A stretch of 64,000 nucleotides of DNA from positions 2,728,001-2,792,000 of the forward strand of contig NZ_LBGV01000001.1 of assembly GCF_001274635.1 (NCBI RefSeq). The letters run 5' to 3'. Positions within the stretch are counted from its first letter, which is position 1, and the number at the start of each line of letters is the position of its first letter. Of this stretch, positions 35,245-45,232 are shown one piece after another. A model generated the notes under the pieces. That model was not told the origin of the DNA and did not search any database. It worked only from the letters and a program-made list of their open reading frames with translations. The position numbers and the translations under genes are program-made. This DNA is from Persicobacter sp. CCB-QB2. GTDB taxonomy: Bacteria; Bacteroidota; Bacteroidia; Cytophagales; Cyclobacteriaceae.

Positions 35245-38200
35245 TCAAAATAAACTCATCTGCCCGTCCTCCTTTGCTTTCTTAATAAAGACCTCTTTCG
35301 TTCGGCCATCATTCAGGTACAACAGGTACCCCTTTACTTGCTTATAGCCCATATCACGCATCATGTACATATAGGATTGTACCTGCCGGATGTCCTGCGA
35401 TTTCTCCAGGCCCGTTTTATAATCCACAATGGTCGCACTGTCTTCAGAAAGCACGACCCGATCCAAACGAACGGCTTTTCCTTCCTTCGGCAAAACCGGA
35501 ACCTCAGTTTTAATAATCGGGCCGGGCGCAAACCAGGAGGCCACCAAAGGATTTTTCATCAATACGTCAATCTGCTTTTTCAACTGCCCTTCCTGCTCCG
35601 CATCTATTTCGCCTTCCATGCGGGCCAAACTCAGGGCATTCTCCACCTGGTCTATGGTCCGGATTCTGGACAAAATATCATGCACCAGTACCCCGTAATT
35701 CACCTTTTCTTCCGTTTCTAAAAAATCCTGATTCAAAATCTCGGACTGTCGGCTGATCTTCAATCGGTCATTTCGCCAGTCAAAGAAAGAAAGCTTCTTT
35801 AGAATACGCTCTTGCTTACCTTTTTTATCCTTGATTTCAGCAGATCCAATGGTTCCCCGTCGGTAAATATCTCCTTCTTCTCCTAACTCCCATTGTGCCT
35901 CCTCTCCAAACCTTTGCAGGGACATTTTCAATAAATCAGCGGCATTACTAATTTTCTCCCCTTTGGACTGTGGGCTCAGCGTCAATAAACCTTCCTCTGC
36001 CCGAGTGGTGGCCACATAGAGAATATTCAGGTTATCAAAATGAATTTTCACCCATTCCTCCAGATAATCTTCCCAGAATGGCGATTGCGCCAAATCCTTG
36101 GTATAGCGCACCGGAACCCGCTCCAATGCATTCAATGGCGCCTGATCCGCACTCGCCCACAACGTAGGGGCTTTAGTGGCCGAGTGATCCATATCCCAAT
36201 TACAAAAAGGAACCACTACAATTCGAAATTCCAATCCCTTTGATTTATGGATCGTCATGATCTGCATGGCATCCAGACTATCGGGAATACGAATGGCCTT
36301 TCTTGCCCCGGTCTTATCCCACCATTCCAAAAAAGCATTCAGATCATCATACTCCCCCTGACTGAATTCCATCACCGCATCCAAAAAAGCCTGCACGTAG
36401 GCGATCTCCACATTTCCAATTCCCTCCTCCGATTTGCAAATTCCAAGCAAATCAATCAGTTGTTCTGCCAATTCGAATAAAGGCAATTTCAAAAAGGAAT
36501 GGCATGCCTCTTTTACCGCTTGTGGGAAAAGCGGGTCTTCAACACCCGCCACAAAACAAGCGTGCTGATCAATCTCCGATTGAAAAACCTGCTGGTAAGC
36601 AAATACCAGCTGTACAATGGCCTGAGGATCCTCCTGCTTCACCAGCCAGCGCATACTGGCCAAAAGCAATTGTACCGAACTCGCCTCCCCAATGTACAGG
36701 GATTCTGAAGAAACTACCCGGAACAAATCCTCCTGACCGCTATCCTGACCATAAGCCAGTAGGCGGGCAGCCACTTCCTGTCCCTCGCTTTTAGTGCGCA
36801 CCAAAAAGGAAATATCCTTCGGGCGATAACCATTTTGGAAATAATGTTCCAGCAAGGAAGGTAATTTTTCAAGGGCCTTTTCCTTGAACTCCGTACTACT
36901 TCGACTATTCTCCAGCTTGATAAAATGGCTTTCAACAAAGCCCTTCACCTCATGTGCTAATTTTCCAGGACTCACCCGTTGCGCTACCCCTTCGTAAGCC
37001 TTCTCAATATCATCTGCCTTTTCTTCCACAAAGGCAATCCCTTCTGCAGAAAGATCCCCTTTCCCCTGGCGTAAGAAATCGGCCAACAAGACAGGCGCCT
37101 CCTGAAAAAGGGCATTATTAAACTCAATAATATTTTGATAAGAACGCCAATTGGTGTCCAGCAGGCAATCTGTTGGGCGAGGATTCTGGATATCACTGTA
37201 AATCTGATTCAGTAAAAGGCGCCAGTCCCCGTTTCGCCACCGATAAATGGACTGCTTCACATCTCCTACCACCAAAGAGGTATGACCTTCGGCCAGGGCA
37301 TTGGTGATCAACGGGCGGAAATTTTTCCACTGAAAGCCGGAAGTATCCTGAAATTCATCAATCAGAAAATGGGCATATTTACTCCCTACCCGCTCATAGA
37401 TATAGGGCGGAATCGGACTATCCTCAAAATCCTGATCTTCTCCGGCTCCATTGTAAATGATCTTTTTCAAAAAATCGGAGGTATCGGAAATCAGCATCAT
37501 ATTCTGCTCTTCCCGATAAGCCTGCAACTCCTCCAGAATTCTGGCAAACAAGCCAATATAATAAACCTGAGAACGGACCATCTTGCAAATGAAATAGCGG
37601 CCATAATCCTCCTGTACGATAGAAATAGCTTCTTTCAATAGCGCATTTACGGGCTCAAAAAGGGCCGTAATCGCCGCCTCATTGGGATCATTCTTTTTCT
37701 TCATCCACTTGGAAGGCTCATCTTGCGCGGCCAACACCCGGGAACCCGCTTTATAATCCTTCCGTTCTTCCTGGATCTTCACAAAAAAGGAAGCGAAGGA
37801 AGACGCCTTATAGGGAAAAGCCTCCAGGCTTAGCCCATGCTGTTCAATCAGTCCCATGGCCTTTTTGCCTATACTGTCCAGTCGGTTTTCAAAGTTGCCG
37901 ACTATCTTTTGCAGGACATCCCGGAAAGATTTAATCTTATCTTCTTCCTTCACCTGCTGTCGTAAGGCTTCTTCAAATACCTTAAATTCCTCTGAAAGCA
38001 ACTGACTGGCGAACCGCTGAAGACCGTCCCGCACATCCCAGCGCTCATTATGCTCCAGTTTTTCCTCCGCAAAAGCCACCATCCAGCTGGTCAGTTCGGC
38101 ATCCCGCCCCAACTTATTCATCAGGCGCTCCACCACATTTTCCATGACTGAGGCCTGATCCAGCTCAATGCGGGCATCCCCGTGCAGTCCCAAATCTTTG

Positions 38201-38586
38201 GCAAAGGCACGCACTACCTCCTGAAAAAAGGAGTCAATGGTTGTCACTCGAAACTGAGAATAGGCATGCAATATATTCTTCAATTCTTCCGCGCAGCGTC
38301 TCTTTACCTCCTGTTCCGACAGGCCAAGATAATTTTGCGCAATATCCTTACACATTTCCTCCTGACGGCCTTGCGCTATTTCATGCATAAAAAGCAACAT
38401 CCGGTCTTTCATCTCCTGCGTTGCCTTATTGGTGAAGGTTACCGCCAAAATATGACGAAAATGATAACGCTCGCTAATGGCTAAAGCGATGAATTCTTTG
38501 GCAAGCGTATAAGTTTTTCCGGAACCTGCGGCGGCCTTATAAACTTTGAATTCTGCTGCTTTTTCTGACAAGGTAGAGATGGACAT
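35245..38586 (-). CDS. UvrD/RecB-like helicase-nuclease
   Basis: The 1113-residue SF1A helicase fused to a PD-(D/E)XK nuclease resembles AddA/RecB and probably acts in double-strand-break end resection. Walker A is AAGSGKT (about 19-25), followed by AVTFTNKATQEM. Motif II is LIDEFQDTSGFQWKNF (about 410), motif V/VI regions are MTIHKSKGLEF (about 778) and YVATTRAEE, and the nuclease core near 1040-1055 has RLDRVV then IVDYKTG and QSYMYMM. The FxxxxAxAGSGKT start at about 15 fits the annotated start. No AddB/RecC-like partner is next to it here, unlike common Bacteroidota loci where the two are linked; the partner may be elsewhere. Confidence 0.92.
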   Translation of the reverse strand: MSISTLSEKAAEFKVYKAAAGSGKTYTLAKEFIALAISERYHFRHILAVTFTNKATQEMKDRMLLFMHEIAQGRQEEMCKDIAQNYLGLSEQEVKRRCAEELKNILHAYSQFRVTTIDSFFQEVVRAFAKDLGLHGDARIELDQASVMENVVERLMNKLGRDAELTSWMVAFAEEKLEHNERWDVRDGLQRFASQLLSEEFKVFEEALRQQVKEEDKIKSFRDVLQKIVGNFENRLDSIGKKAMGLIEQHGLSLEAFPYKASSFASFFVKIQEERKDYKAGSRVLAAQDEPSKWMKKKNDPNEAAITALFEPVNALLKEAISIVQEDYGRYFICKMVRSQVYYIGLFARILEELQAYREEQNMMLISDTSDFLKKIIYNGAGEDQDFEDSPIPPYIYERVGSKYAHFLIDEFQDTSGFQWKNFRPLITNALAEGHTSLVVGDVKQSIYRWRNGDWRLLLNQIYSDIQNPRPTDCLLDTNWRSYQNIIEFNNALFQEAPVLLADFLRQGKGDLSAEGIAFVEEKADDIEKAYEGVAQRVSPGKLAHEVKGFVESHFIKLENSRSSTEFKEKALEKLPSLLEHYFQNGYRPKDISFLVRTKSEGQEVAARLLAYGQDSGQEDLFRVVSSESLYIGEASSVQLLLASMRWLVKQEDPQAIVQLVFAYQQVFQSEIDQHACFVAGVEDPLFPQAVKEACHSFLKLPLFELAEQLIDLLGICKSEEGIGNVEIAYVQAFLDAVMEFSQGEYDDLNAFLEWWDKTGARKAIRIPDSLDAMQIMTIHKSKGLEFRIVVVPFCNWDMDHSATKAPTLWASADQAPLNALERVPVRYTKDLAQSPFWEDYLEEWVKIHFDNLNILYVATTRAEEGLLTLSPQSKGEKISNAADLLKMSLQRFGEEAQWELGEEGDIYRRGTIGSAEIKDKKGKQERILKKLSFFDWRNDRLKISRQSEILNQDFLETEEKVNYGVLVHDILSRIRTIDQVENALSLARMEGEIDAEQEGQLKKQIDVLMKNPLVASWFAPGPIIKTEVPVLPKEGKAVRLDRVVLSEDSATIVDYKTGLEKSQDIRQVQSYMYMMRDMGYKQVKGYLLYLNDGRTKEVFIKKAKEDGQMSLF

Positions 38587-38682
38587 GAAGTAAATGAGAT
38601 ATCGAAAATCCGTAACAATAATTTAGAGGTTCAGTTTAGCTCAAACACAAACCCGAAACATTAACCAAAAATAAGCCCCTGT

Positions 38683-39894
38683 ATGGAGCAATCAAAAAAG
38701 AAAATCTATTTTAAAGGATTAAATGGGGTGCGCTTTTTCGCCGCCTGTGCCGTGATCTTCCATCATATCGAACATCATAAATACTGGCTTGGCTTGCCCA
38801 ATTTCTGGGGAAATACCACCGTAGATGCCCTTGGCCACAAGGCCGTTTCTTTGTTTTTTGTTCTTAGTGGCTTCCTGATCACCTATCTCTTAATGGCGGA
38901 AGTCCAAAAAACAGGAAAAATTGCCTTTTTCAAATTTTATGTCCGGAGAGCACTTCGCATCTGGCCACTCTACTTTTTAATTACTTTTATTGCTTTTTTC
39001 TTACTTCCCATCATGGTGAATCTGGATGACTTCGGGATTAATCTGTACCAAGATTTTTGGGGAAAATTGTCCCTCTATCTGGTCATTTTACCCAATATCG
39101 CCCGCCAGGCTTTTGAACCCGTTCTGGGTGCCAATCAGGCCTGGTCCATAGGCGTGGAAGAGCAATTTTATCTGGCCTGGCCCATATTGGTATGGCTATT
39201 CCGGAAAAGACTGCCTCAGTTCCTGCTTGGTTTTATCGCCTTTAAAATGGGAATTGATTTAGTACTGTACCTTGCGAAAGATGCCGTACTTCCTTCCAGC
39301 GGATGGTATGTCCCGCTGAACTTCGGCTACCGCATTATGCATACTTTCCAAATAGAACAGATGACGGTCGGAGGGATAGGCGCCTGGATCCTGTTTGAAA
39401 GAAAAGCACAATTTCTCCAATGGATCTATCATCCTATCACCCATTATGGAAGTATGGTGCTTTTGGTGGCCATGCTGTTTATTCCCATGCATTTCTTTGG
39501 CGCCTCTGTGGTGGAAGCTATTGTATTCATTTTATTCATTATGAATGTTTCTACCAACCCGAATGCCTCCAATAGCCTGGAAGGACCTGCTTTTACCTTT
39601 CTCGGGAATTTATCTTATGGAGTGTATATGTATCATAACATTTGCATCATTTTACTGATCAAATTGCTGATCTATTTTGAAGTGCCCGAAATGAGCAATG
39701 CTTTTTTTAATATCAGCCTGTACGGCGGAAGTGTCATTTTCACTACTTTCATTACTGCTCTGTCCTATGAATTCTTTGAATCGAAAGTACTGAAATACAA
39801 AAGTAAATTCATGGTGGTTAAAAGCGGTACCAGTGGAGAAACTCCTCCAAAGCCTATGCCGGAGACGGTGAAGAGTTTAAGTCCTAAATCATAA
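38683..39894 (+). CDS. Acyltransferase 3 family integral membrane protein
   Basis: The 403-residue multi-spanning O-acyltransferase of the OafA/acyltransferase_3 type modifies surface sugars or lipids with acyl groups. The catalytic region is at the first span: LNGVRFFAACAVIFHHIEHH, with FVLSGFLITYLLMAE at about 67-82 and FYVRRALRIWPLYFL at about 98-112. NQAWSIGVEEQFYLAWP (about 150-166) and SYGVYMYHNICIILL near 315-330 are also family hallmarks. About ten membrane segments are expected. It stands alone, divergent from the helicase gene; the O-antigen ligase-like gene lies 0.4 kb away, convergent. Confidence 0.92.
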   Translation: MEQSKKKIYFKGLNGVRFFAACAVIFHHIEHHKYWLGLPNFWGNTTVDALGHKAVSLFFVLSGFLITYLLMAEVQKTGKIAFFKFYVRRALRIWPLYFLITFIAFFLLPIMVNLDDFGINLYQDFWGKLSLYLVILPNIARQAFEPVLGANQAWSIGVEEQFYLAWPILVWLFRKRLPQFLLGFIAFKMGIDLVLYLAKDAVLPSSGWYVPLNFGYRIMHTFQIEQMTVGGIGAWILFERKAQFLQWIYHPITHYGSMVLLVAMLFIPMHFFGASVVEAIVFILFIMNVSTNPNASNSLEGPAFTFLGNLSYGVYMYHNICIILLIKLLIYFEVPEMSNAFFNISLYGGSVIFTTFITALSYEFFESKVLKYKSKFMVVKSGTSGETPPKPMPETVKSLSPKS

Positions 39895-39897
39895 AAT

Positions 39898-39932
39898 AAG
39901 CCTGTCGTAACAATGAGCGACAGGCTTTTTTT
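39898..39932 (+). terminator. Intrinsic terminator of the acyltransferase gene
   Basis: AAGCCTGTCG (39898-39907) pairs with CGACAGGCTT (39918-39927), then a T run. Confidence 0.9.
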
Positions 39933-40016
39933 AATCTATGGATTGGTCTTTTAAGGCTTTAGATGCTGTCATTGAGAATGGCCATTCAATGCACTGTATT
40001 GAAAATTCACCCCTTC

Positions 40017-40246
40017 TATTTTTCATTTTTTCTTGATAAAAAACGAAACAAAAAATCAAGGCTGTGATCAATTTTGGCGAGCCATCGAACCTGCTACCGG
40101 AACTCATCAAGGCGTTATTTGACCATCTAGCAATTAGAAGGAAGCAGTGTGGTAATAACGCTGTGATGACTTCTCATCGGCAGCAGTCCCCATGGCTTTT
40201 CGCCAATTGATCAAGGCCGTCGGGTTGAAGTGGAAAATTTGGCCTT
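40017..40246 (+). mobile_element. Family B element, copy 3
   Basis: About 230 bp with core at 40057-40219. Stems: GGCTGTGATCAATT with AATTGATCAAGGCC, CTGCT-A-CCG with CGG-C-AGCAG, and GCGTTATT with AATAACGC. It lies between two convergent genes. Confidence 0.75.
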
Positions 40247-40337
40247 TTACGGTAAGTCAAATCAAATATATTCAATTAGCTCGCTGGCAGACAAGATGGA
40301 TAACGGGTATTGACCGCAAATGACACAGAGCTTTTTT

Positions 40338-41837
40338 TTAATCAATAGGAATAGTCTTTTTCTTTAGCTTCTCCTCCTCTTCCAGCGCCTTCTGCCTTTT
40401 CTCCTCATCCCGCTCCCATCGCGGGCCTAGAAAAATAAAAGCAATGCCAAAATAAGTCAGGGGAGCAGTAGGAATCTGTGTGATCAGTCCGTTGGTATAG
40501 CTCGCTACCGCCACTCCACAGTAGCCACCATACATCGCAATGAGCTTTACACGGGTATTGGACTCTTTCAAATTCCAGACGACCATAAACCCTTTCACTG
40601 CAATAAATACAATCATAAAAACGTGAACATAAAGGCCGATAAAACCACACTCGGCCCAAACCCTCGTGTAGTGGCCGTCCGTGCCTAATTCGGCGAGAAA
40701 GGAGCCTGGTGCAAAGCGTTTCCCCCAAGAGCCCGCCATTCCAATTCCTGCACCAATCGGTTTATTGTGCATATAGTTTTCCAAGATCTTCTCCCTGTTC
40801 TTCCGCACCATAAAGGAGGGATCCTCGGATGGATTCATGGCCGTTCGCATTCGGTTAATCTGATAATTGGTTTGGCCAATGGTGGTCCATTTTAATACCG
40901 CAAACATAAAGAATCCGATAGAACATCCCAGAATCAGGATTTTCACCCGTTTACTCAGCAACAAATACATGAAACCCGCCAAAGCAGGAATCACCAAGGG
41001 CCCACGGGAACCTGAAATCAGCATTCCGTAAAAAGCCATCAGAGAGGAAAATATCAGGTAGTTACGCCGTCTTTTATTTTCCCATTCAGCAATGGAGAAG
41101 ATTCCAAAAACAATCCCCGCCATGGCTTGAGAGGCTCCAAATTGTGCCGCATCTGAGTAGTAAGAAAATACCCTTAATTTACCAAAAAGAACATGGGTAT
41201 TCGCCGCTCCGGCATCCAGCCATCGCTGCTCAGTGGGAGAAACCCCGATGAACAATTGCTTAATTCCCCAAATGGTTCCGATAATGGAAAAGATGGTCCA
41301 AATGGTGATCATCATGTCCATATCCTTGGGTTTATTAAAAATAAGAACACCACAGATGAAATTCAAAACCAGATATAGGGCCAGGCCACGCATAGCATAA
41401 AACCAGGCGACTACGGAGCGGGAAAGCGGATTGGCAATTTCAATCACACAATAGCCAAACCAGATCAAAATCACATAAAATACGGCCTGATGGAGATCCG
41501 AAGCATCCAGCTCGCGGCCTTTGCCCAAAATAGTAAAGAGAATGGGTAGCAGGAGGAAGACATCAACCCCCAAGCCATAGGGGGCAAAGGGATAATAGCG
41601 AGTGAGGCCGGCTTGCATAAAGGAGATGACCAGTACGAAATACATCCCCACCTTGGGGTTGGCATAAAAATAGGCCATGAACATCAAAATGGGCGGCAAA
41701 AAGAATAGCATCAGCGGTAGCTTATTCCCCGTACCAATGGCAAGGCCCAGCAAAAGTGCAAAAGGAAGGGCCAATAACCAACCCCAGCGACGTATCCATG
41801 GGCCACCCAGAAAAAGTCGAAGTCTGTGTATATCCAA
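40338..41837 (-). CDS. O-antigen ligase/Wzy-like polytopic membrane protein
   Basis: The 499-residue protein has about 11-12 hydrophobic segments and matches the O-antigen ligase (PF04932) style. A core region LISGSRGPLVIPALAGFMYLLLSKR (about 270-295) and a large periplasmic loop carry NREKILENYMHNKPIGAGIGMAGSWGKR (about 348-375), followed by TDGHYTRVWAECGFIGLYVHVFM. Family members polymerise or attach surface polysaccharides. The C-terminal tail is charged and cytoplasmic (EEKRQKALEEEEKLKKK). No glycosyltransferase cluster surrounds it. Ligase versus polymerase cannot be told from the sequence. Confidence 0.85.
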   Translation of the reverse strand: MDIHRLRLFLGGPWIRRWGWLLALPFALLLGLAIGTGNKLPLMLFFLPPILMFMAYFYANPKVGMYFVLVISFMQAGLTRYYPFAPYGLGVDVFLLLPILFTILGKGRELDASDLHQAVFYVILIWFGYCVIEIANPLSRSVVAWFYAMRGLALYLVLNFICGVLIFNKPKDMDMMITIWTIFSIIGTIWGIKQLFIGVSPTEQRWLDAGAANTHVLFGKLRVFSYYSDAAQFGASQAMAGIVFGIFSIAEWENKRRRNYLIFSSLMAFYGMLISGSRGPLVIPALAGFMYLLLSKRVKILILGCSIGFFMFAVLKWTTIGQTNYQINRMRTAMNPSEDPSFMVRKNREKILENYMHNKPIGAGIGMAGSWGKRFAPGSFLAELGTDGHYTRVWAECGFIGLYVHVFMIVFIAVKGFMVVWNLKESNTRVKLIAMYGGYCGVAVASYTNGLITQIPTAPLTYFGIAFIFLGPRWERDEEKRQKALEEEEKLKKKTIPID

Positions 41838-41950
41838 AACGGTGAAAGGCTTGATCTAAAATAGATTACGCTTTTCTTTTTTACCGCATTTCAGGAAGGA
41901 AGTTGTTTATTGAAAATGACGAAAAACTATCTACGTGTAGGTTTTCAATC

Positions 41951-41989
41951 AAAAAAACAAAAAAAGGCAGCCCGATCGGACTGCCTTTT
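41951..41989 (-). terminator. Intrinsic terminator of the nqr operon
   Basis: AAAAGGCAG (41962-41970) pairs with CTGCCTTTT (41981-41989), enclosing a CCGATCGG palindrome, with a T-rich tail on the minus strand. It lies directly after nqrE, so no sixth nqr gene is read through. Confidence 0.85.
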
Positions 41990-42010
41990 CAATATCTATA
42001 TGTCGTGGGA

Positions 42011-42628
42011 TTACAAAGCAATACCCATGAAAGACATAAATGCCATACCCATCAAACCAGTGATGACCATGGTGATCCCCAAACCTTTCATGGCATCAGG
42101 TACATCAGAATACTTCAAACGCTCACGGATTGCAGCGATGGCGATAATCGCCAACAACCAACCAATACCGGAAGAGAATCCATATACTGCAGACTCACCC
42201 AAGCCCATCTCACGCTGTACCATAAACATGGAAGAACCCAAGATTGCACAGTTTACTGCGATCAAAGGCAAGAAGATACCCAATGAACCGTAAAGTGCCG
42301 GAGAAACTTTCTCAATGATCATCTCTACCAACTGTACCATAGAGGCAATTACGGCGATAAACATAATCGCTTGCAAGAAGGTCAGGTCGATTTCAGCTGC
42401 CTGCGCACCTAATAACCAAGACAATGCGCCTTCTCTCAATACATACTCCTGCAATAACCAGTTAACAGGTACGGTGATCGTTAATACGAACGTTACCGCT
42501 AGTCCAAGGCCCATTGCAGTATCTACTTTCTTCGAAACGGCCAAATAAGAACACATTCCCAAGAAGTAGGCAAATACCATATTCTCAATGAAGATGGATT
42601 TGATACCTAAGTTTACTAATTCTAACAT
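42011..42628 (-). CDS. nqrE: Na+-translocating NADH:quinone reductase subunit E
   Basis: The 205-residue inner-membrane subunit of Na+-NQR has six predicted spans. Signature pieces are [28 protein letters not shown] (about 15-42), with a conserved Cys that helps bind the intramembrane iron centre, and [21 protein letters not shown] (about 122-142), which carries the second such Cys. With NqrD it forms the antiparallel core pair. It follows nqrD by 16 bp and is the last gene of the run. Confidence 0.97.
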   Translation of the reverse strand: MLELVNLGIKSIFIENMVFAYFLGMCSYLAVSKKVDTAMGLGLAVTFVLTITVPVNWLLQEYVLREGALSWLLGAQAAEIDLTFLQAIMFIAVIASMVQLVEMIIEKVSPALYGSLGIFLPLIAVNCAILGSSMFMVQREMGLGESAVYGFSSGIGWLLAIIAIAAIRERLKYSDVPDAMKGLGITMVITGLMGMAFMSFMGIAL

Positions 42629-42644
42629 TGATTCGTTCGTTTAA

Positions 42645-43310
42645 TTATTTTTCAACGTAACCTGTGTATGCGCGCTGTACCCAAATGATCAGCCCCAACA
42701 CCATAAATGCACCTACCGGAGAAACCATCAAACCGTTCAATGGGAAATCTGGCAAACCAATCGCTTCAAATACTTTGAAACCGAAGATAGAACCAGAACC
42801 GAACAACTCACGGAAGAAGGCTACTGCCAGGATGATCCATGCATATCCAAAACCGGATCCCAAACCATCCAATACGGAATCGTAAGGTTTGTTACCCATC
42901 GCAAATGCTTCCAGACGCCCCATTACAATACAGTTGGTAATGATCAGGGAAACGAATACGGACAGCATCTTGGATACGTCGAAGAAATATGCTTTCAATA
43001 CCTGGTCTACCAAAGATACCAAAGTTGCAATTACTGCCAATTGCACAATGATACGGATACGACCCGGAATCAAATTACGCATCAATGAGATAATCAGGTT
43101 GGAGAATACAATTACCACCGTTACGGCAATGGCCATAACGAAGGTAGGCTCCAACTGCGTGGTTACTGCCAATGCAGAACAAATCCCCAATACCTGAATG
43201 GTAATCGGGTTGTCATCGTTCAAAGGATCAGTAACAATCTTTTTGCGGCGCTTAGAGAATAAAGGCTCTGCTGCCTTTTTCACTTCTGCCGTTTCAACTG
43301 TTTCAGCCAT
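42645..43310 (-). CDS. nqrD: Na+-translocating NADH:quinone reductase subunit D
   Basis: The 221-residue membrane subunit is homologous to NqrE and packs against it. NPITIQVLGICSALAVTTQLEPTFVMAIAV (about 33-62) and SLIITNCIVMGRLEAFAMGNKPYDSVLDGLGSG (about 122-155) contain the Cys residues of the shared iron site. The 25-residue hydrophilic N-terminal segment (MAETVETAEVKKAAEPLFSKRRKK) is longer than in many homologs. Within the nqr transcript, 20 bp after nqrC. Confidence 0.97.
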   Translation of the reverse strand: MAETVETAEVKKAAEPLFSKRRKKIVTDPLNDDNPITIQVLGICSALAVTTQLEPTFVMAIAVTVVIVFSNLIISLMRNLIPGRIRIIVQLAVIATLVSLVDQVLKAYFFDVSKMLSVFVSLIITNCIVMGRLEAFAMGNKPYDSVLDGLGSGFGYAWIILAVAFFRELFGSGSIFGFKVFEAIGLPDFPLNGLMVSPVGAFMVLGLIIWVQRAYTGYVEK

Positions 43311-43330
43311 TTTAATTTCTTTATTTGGTA

Positions 43331-44041
43331 TTAACCGTTGATTACACTTTTTTCCAAGAATGCCTTATAGTAAGACAGGTAGTTCTCCAACATGTCATTG
43401 ACACCATCAGCAGTCAAGGTTGCCCCTGACATACCATCTACCTGGTGGTTAGACAATGAAGCATTGTTCTCCCCTTTCAACATTTGAATGGATACTAAAT
43501 TAGTCCCTTCAAAAATTTTCTTACCGGTATAACGATCCTGTACTTCATCAGAAGTGATACGAGCACCCAAGCCTGGCGTCTCACCTACGTGATCCATAGA
43601 AATACCTTTTACAGTGTTTCCATCTGACTCCAATGCCAAGAATCCCCAAATGTTATTCCAAAGACCATTACCATACATTGGCAAAATATAAGAAGCAGCA
43701 CCGTTAGTATCAGTATACTTAAATACTGGCAATTGACGCTCCTCTACAGGCTTTTTAAATTCACGGCCTACATCTACCTTAGATGCATCTACTCCGTCAA
43801 TCTTTTCACCTTTAGAATTTACTACAAAACCTTCGATCTGCGTATTGAAGATCTCCAAAATACGGTCCGGCGTCTCTGAAGAGATATCCGTTACCGCACC
43901 CAGGATCTGCTTACGCGTATCCAATTCTACTGCTTTCTTTTGGGCATCTTTTAACCCAACAGCGGCAAAAGACAATAGTCCTCCAAGAACGATTGTCATG
44001 GCAGCCGCAAAACCGACGATATATCCGTTAGACTGTTGCAC
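43331..44041 (-). CDS. nqrC: Na+-translocating NADH:quinone reductase subunit C
   Basis: The 236-residue subunit has one N-terminal span (NGYIVGFAAAMTIVLGGLLSFAAVGL) and a periplasmic FMN domain. The covalent flavin site DGMSGATLT contains Thr208, the residue that takes FMN by ApbE-catalysed transfer. The FMN transferase gene apbE is not in this window. The start overlaps the 3' end of nqrB by 14 bp, indicating translational coupling. Confidence 0.97.
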   Translation of the reverse strand: MQQSNGYIVGFAAAMTIVLGGLLSFAAVGLKDAQKKAVELDTRKQILGAVTDISSETPDRILEIFNTQIEGFVVNSKGEKIDGVDASKVDVGREFKKPVEERQLPVFKYTDTNGAASYILPMYGNGLWNNIWGFLALESDGNTVKGISMDHVGETPGLGARITSDEVQDRYTGKKIFEGTNLVSIQMLKGENNASLSNHQVDGMSGATLTADGVNDMLENYLSYYKAFLEKSVING

Positions 44042-45224
44042 GTTTCAATCTCATTTTTTTGTTAGACTCAACTACATAGTGGTCGATCAACGGAGCGAAT
44101 ACGTTCATCAACAAAATTGCCAACATGATACCTTCCGGGTATGCAGGGTTGAACACACGGATGATAACCGTTAATACACCAATCAAAATACCGTAAACCC
44201 ACTTACCAACAGTGGTATGAGCAGCAGTTACAGGATCCGTTGCCATGAAAACAGCACCGAAAGCCAAACCACCGATTACCAAATGGTAATGAGCAGGCAT
44301 TCCCATATAAGCGTTCACCGCCAATGCATTCAACAACAAACCGGTCAAATAAGCACCACCGAAAACACCTACCATAATTCTCCAGGAAGCTACACCCGTT
44401 GCAATCAACAAGATAGCACCCAAAAGAATCGCTAGTGTGGAAGTTTCACCGATAGAACCTGGAATAAAACCCAGGAACATGTCCATGAAACCGAAATTAA
44501 TGCCGCCATAAGAAGAGGCTTCTAATGTCGCTACAACACTCTCACCCGCTGGCGTAGCGTTCGCAATCGCCAATGGAGTAGCACCTGTGAAACCTTCTAC
44601 AAGGTTAGCCCCCTCGATACCGGAAGTCCAAACGTTACCGGAGATATCCGTTGGGTAAGCGAAGTAAAGGAATGCACGAGCAGTCAGGGCCACGTTCAAT
44701 ACGTTAGTCCCTACACCACCGAAAACCTCCACGCCTAATACTACGGCGAAGATCATCGCTACGGCTACCTGCCACAATGGAATAGAAGCAGGAATACACA
44801 ATGGCACCAACATCCCGGTTACCAGGAAGCCTTCCGCCAATGGGTGTTTACGTAGCACGGAAAAAGTTCCCTCTACCATACCACCGACAGCGTATGCCAC
44901 CAATACGATAGGCAACACCTGAATGGCGCCATAAATGAACATATCACCAAATGAAGCATCAGTAACGCCTGTTGCTGCATAGTGCTGATACCCTACATTA
45001 TACATACCGAACAACAAAGCAGGCACCAATGCGATCACTACGGTCATCATTAGTCGCTTCAAGTCGTTGGCATCTTTCACCTGAACTCCTTTGGAACCCG
45101 TTACCTCCTTTGGTACATAAAGGATGGTATCAACGGCTTCAAACAGGTAGTGGAACTTCTCAAATTTCCCACCCTTTTCGAAGTCAGGCTTGATATTGTC
45201 AAGTTTTTCTCTTAAGAATTTCAT
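44028..45224 (-). CDS. nqrB: Na+-translocating NADH:quinone reductase subunit B
   Basis: The 398-residue main membrane subunit carries riboflavin and covalent FMN and forms the sodium path. The flavinylation site EGFTGATPLA has Thr216. Other family segments are KHPLAEGFLVTGMLVPLCIPASIPLWQVA (about 126-154), GVEVFGGVGTNVLNVALTARAFLYFAYP and GGLAFGAVFMATDPVTAAHT. The leading LREKLDNIKPDFEKGG is the usual N-terminal arm. It follows nqrA by 8 bp. Confidence 0.97.
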   Translation of the reverse strand: MKFLREKLDNIKPDFEKGGKFEKFHYLFEAVDTILYVPKEVTGSKGVQVKDANDLKRLMMTVVIALVPALLFGMYNVGYQHYAATGVTDASFGDMFIYGAIQVLPIVLVAYAVGGMVEGTFSVLRKHPLAEGFLVTGMLVPLCIPASIPLWQVAVAMIFAVVLGVEVFGGVGTNVLNVALTARAFLYFAYPTDISGNVWTSGIEGANLVEGFTGATPLAIANATPAGESVVATLEASSYGGINFGFMDMFLGFIPGSIGETSTLAILLGAILLIATGVASWRIMVGVFGGAYLTGLLLNALAVNAYMGMPAHYHLVIGGLAFGAVFMATDPVTAAHTTVGKWVYGILIGVLTVIIRVFNPAYPEGIMLAILLMNVFAPLIDHYVVESNKKMRLKRATV

Positions 45225-45232
45225 GATGTTTA

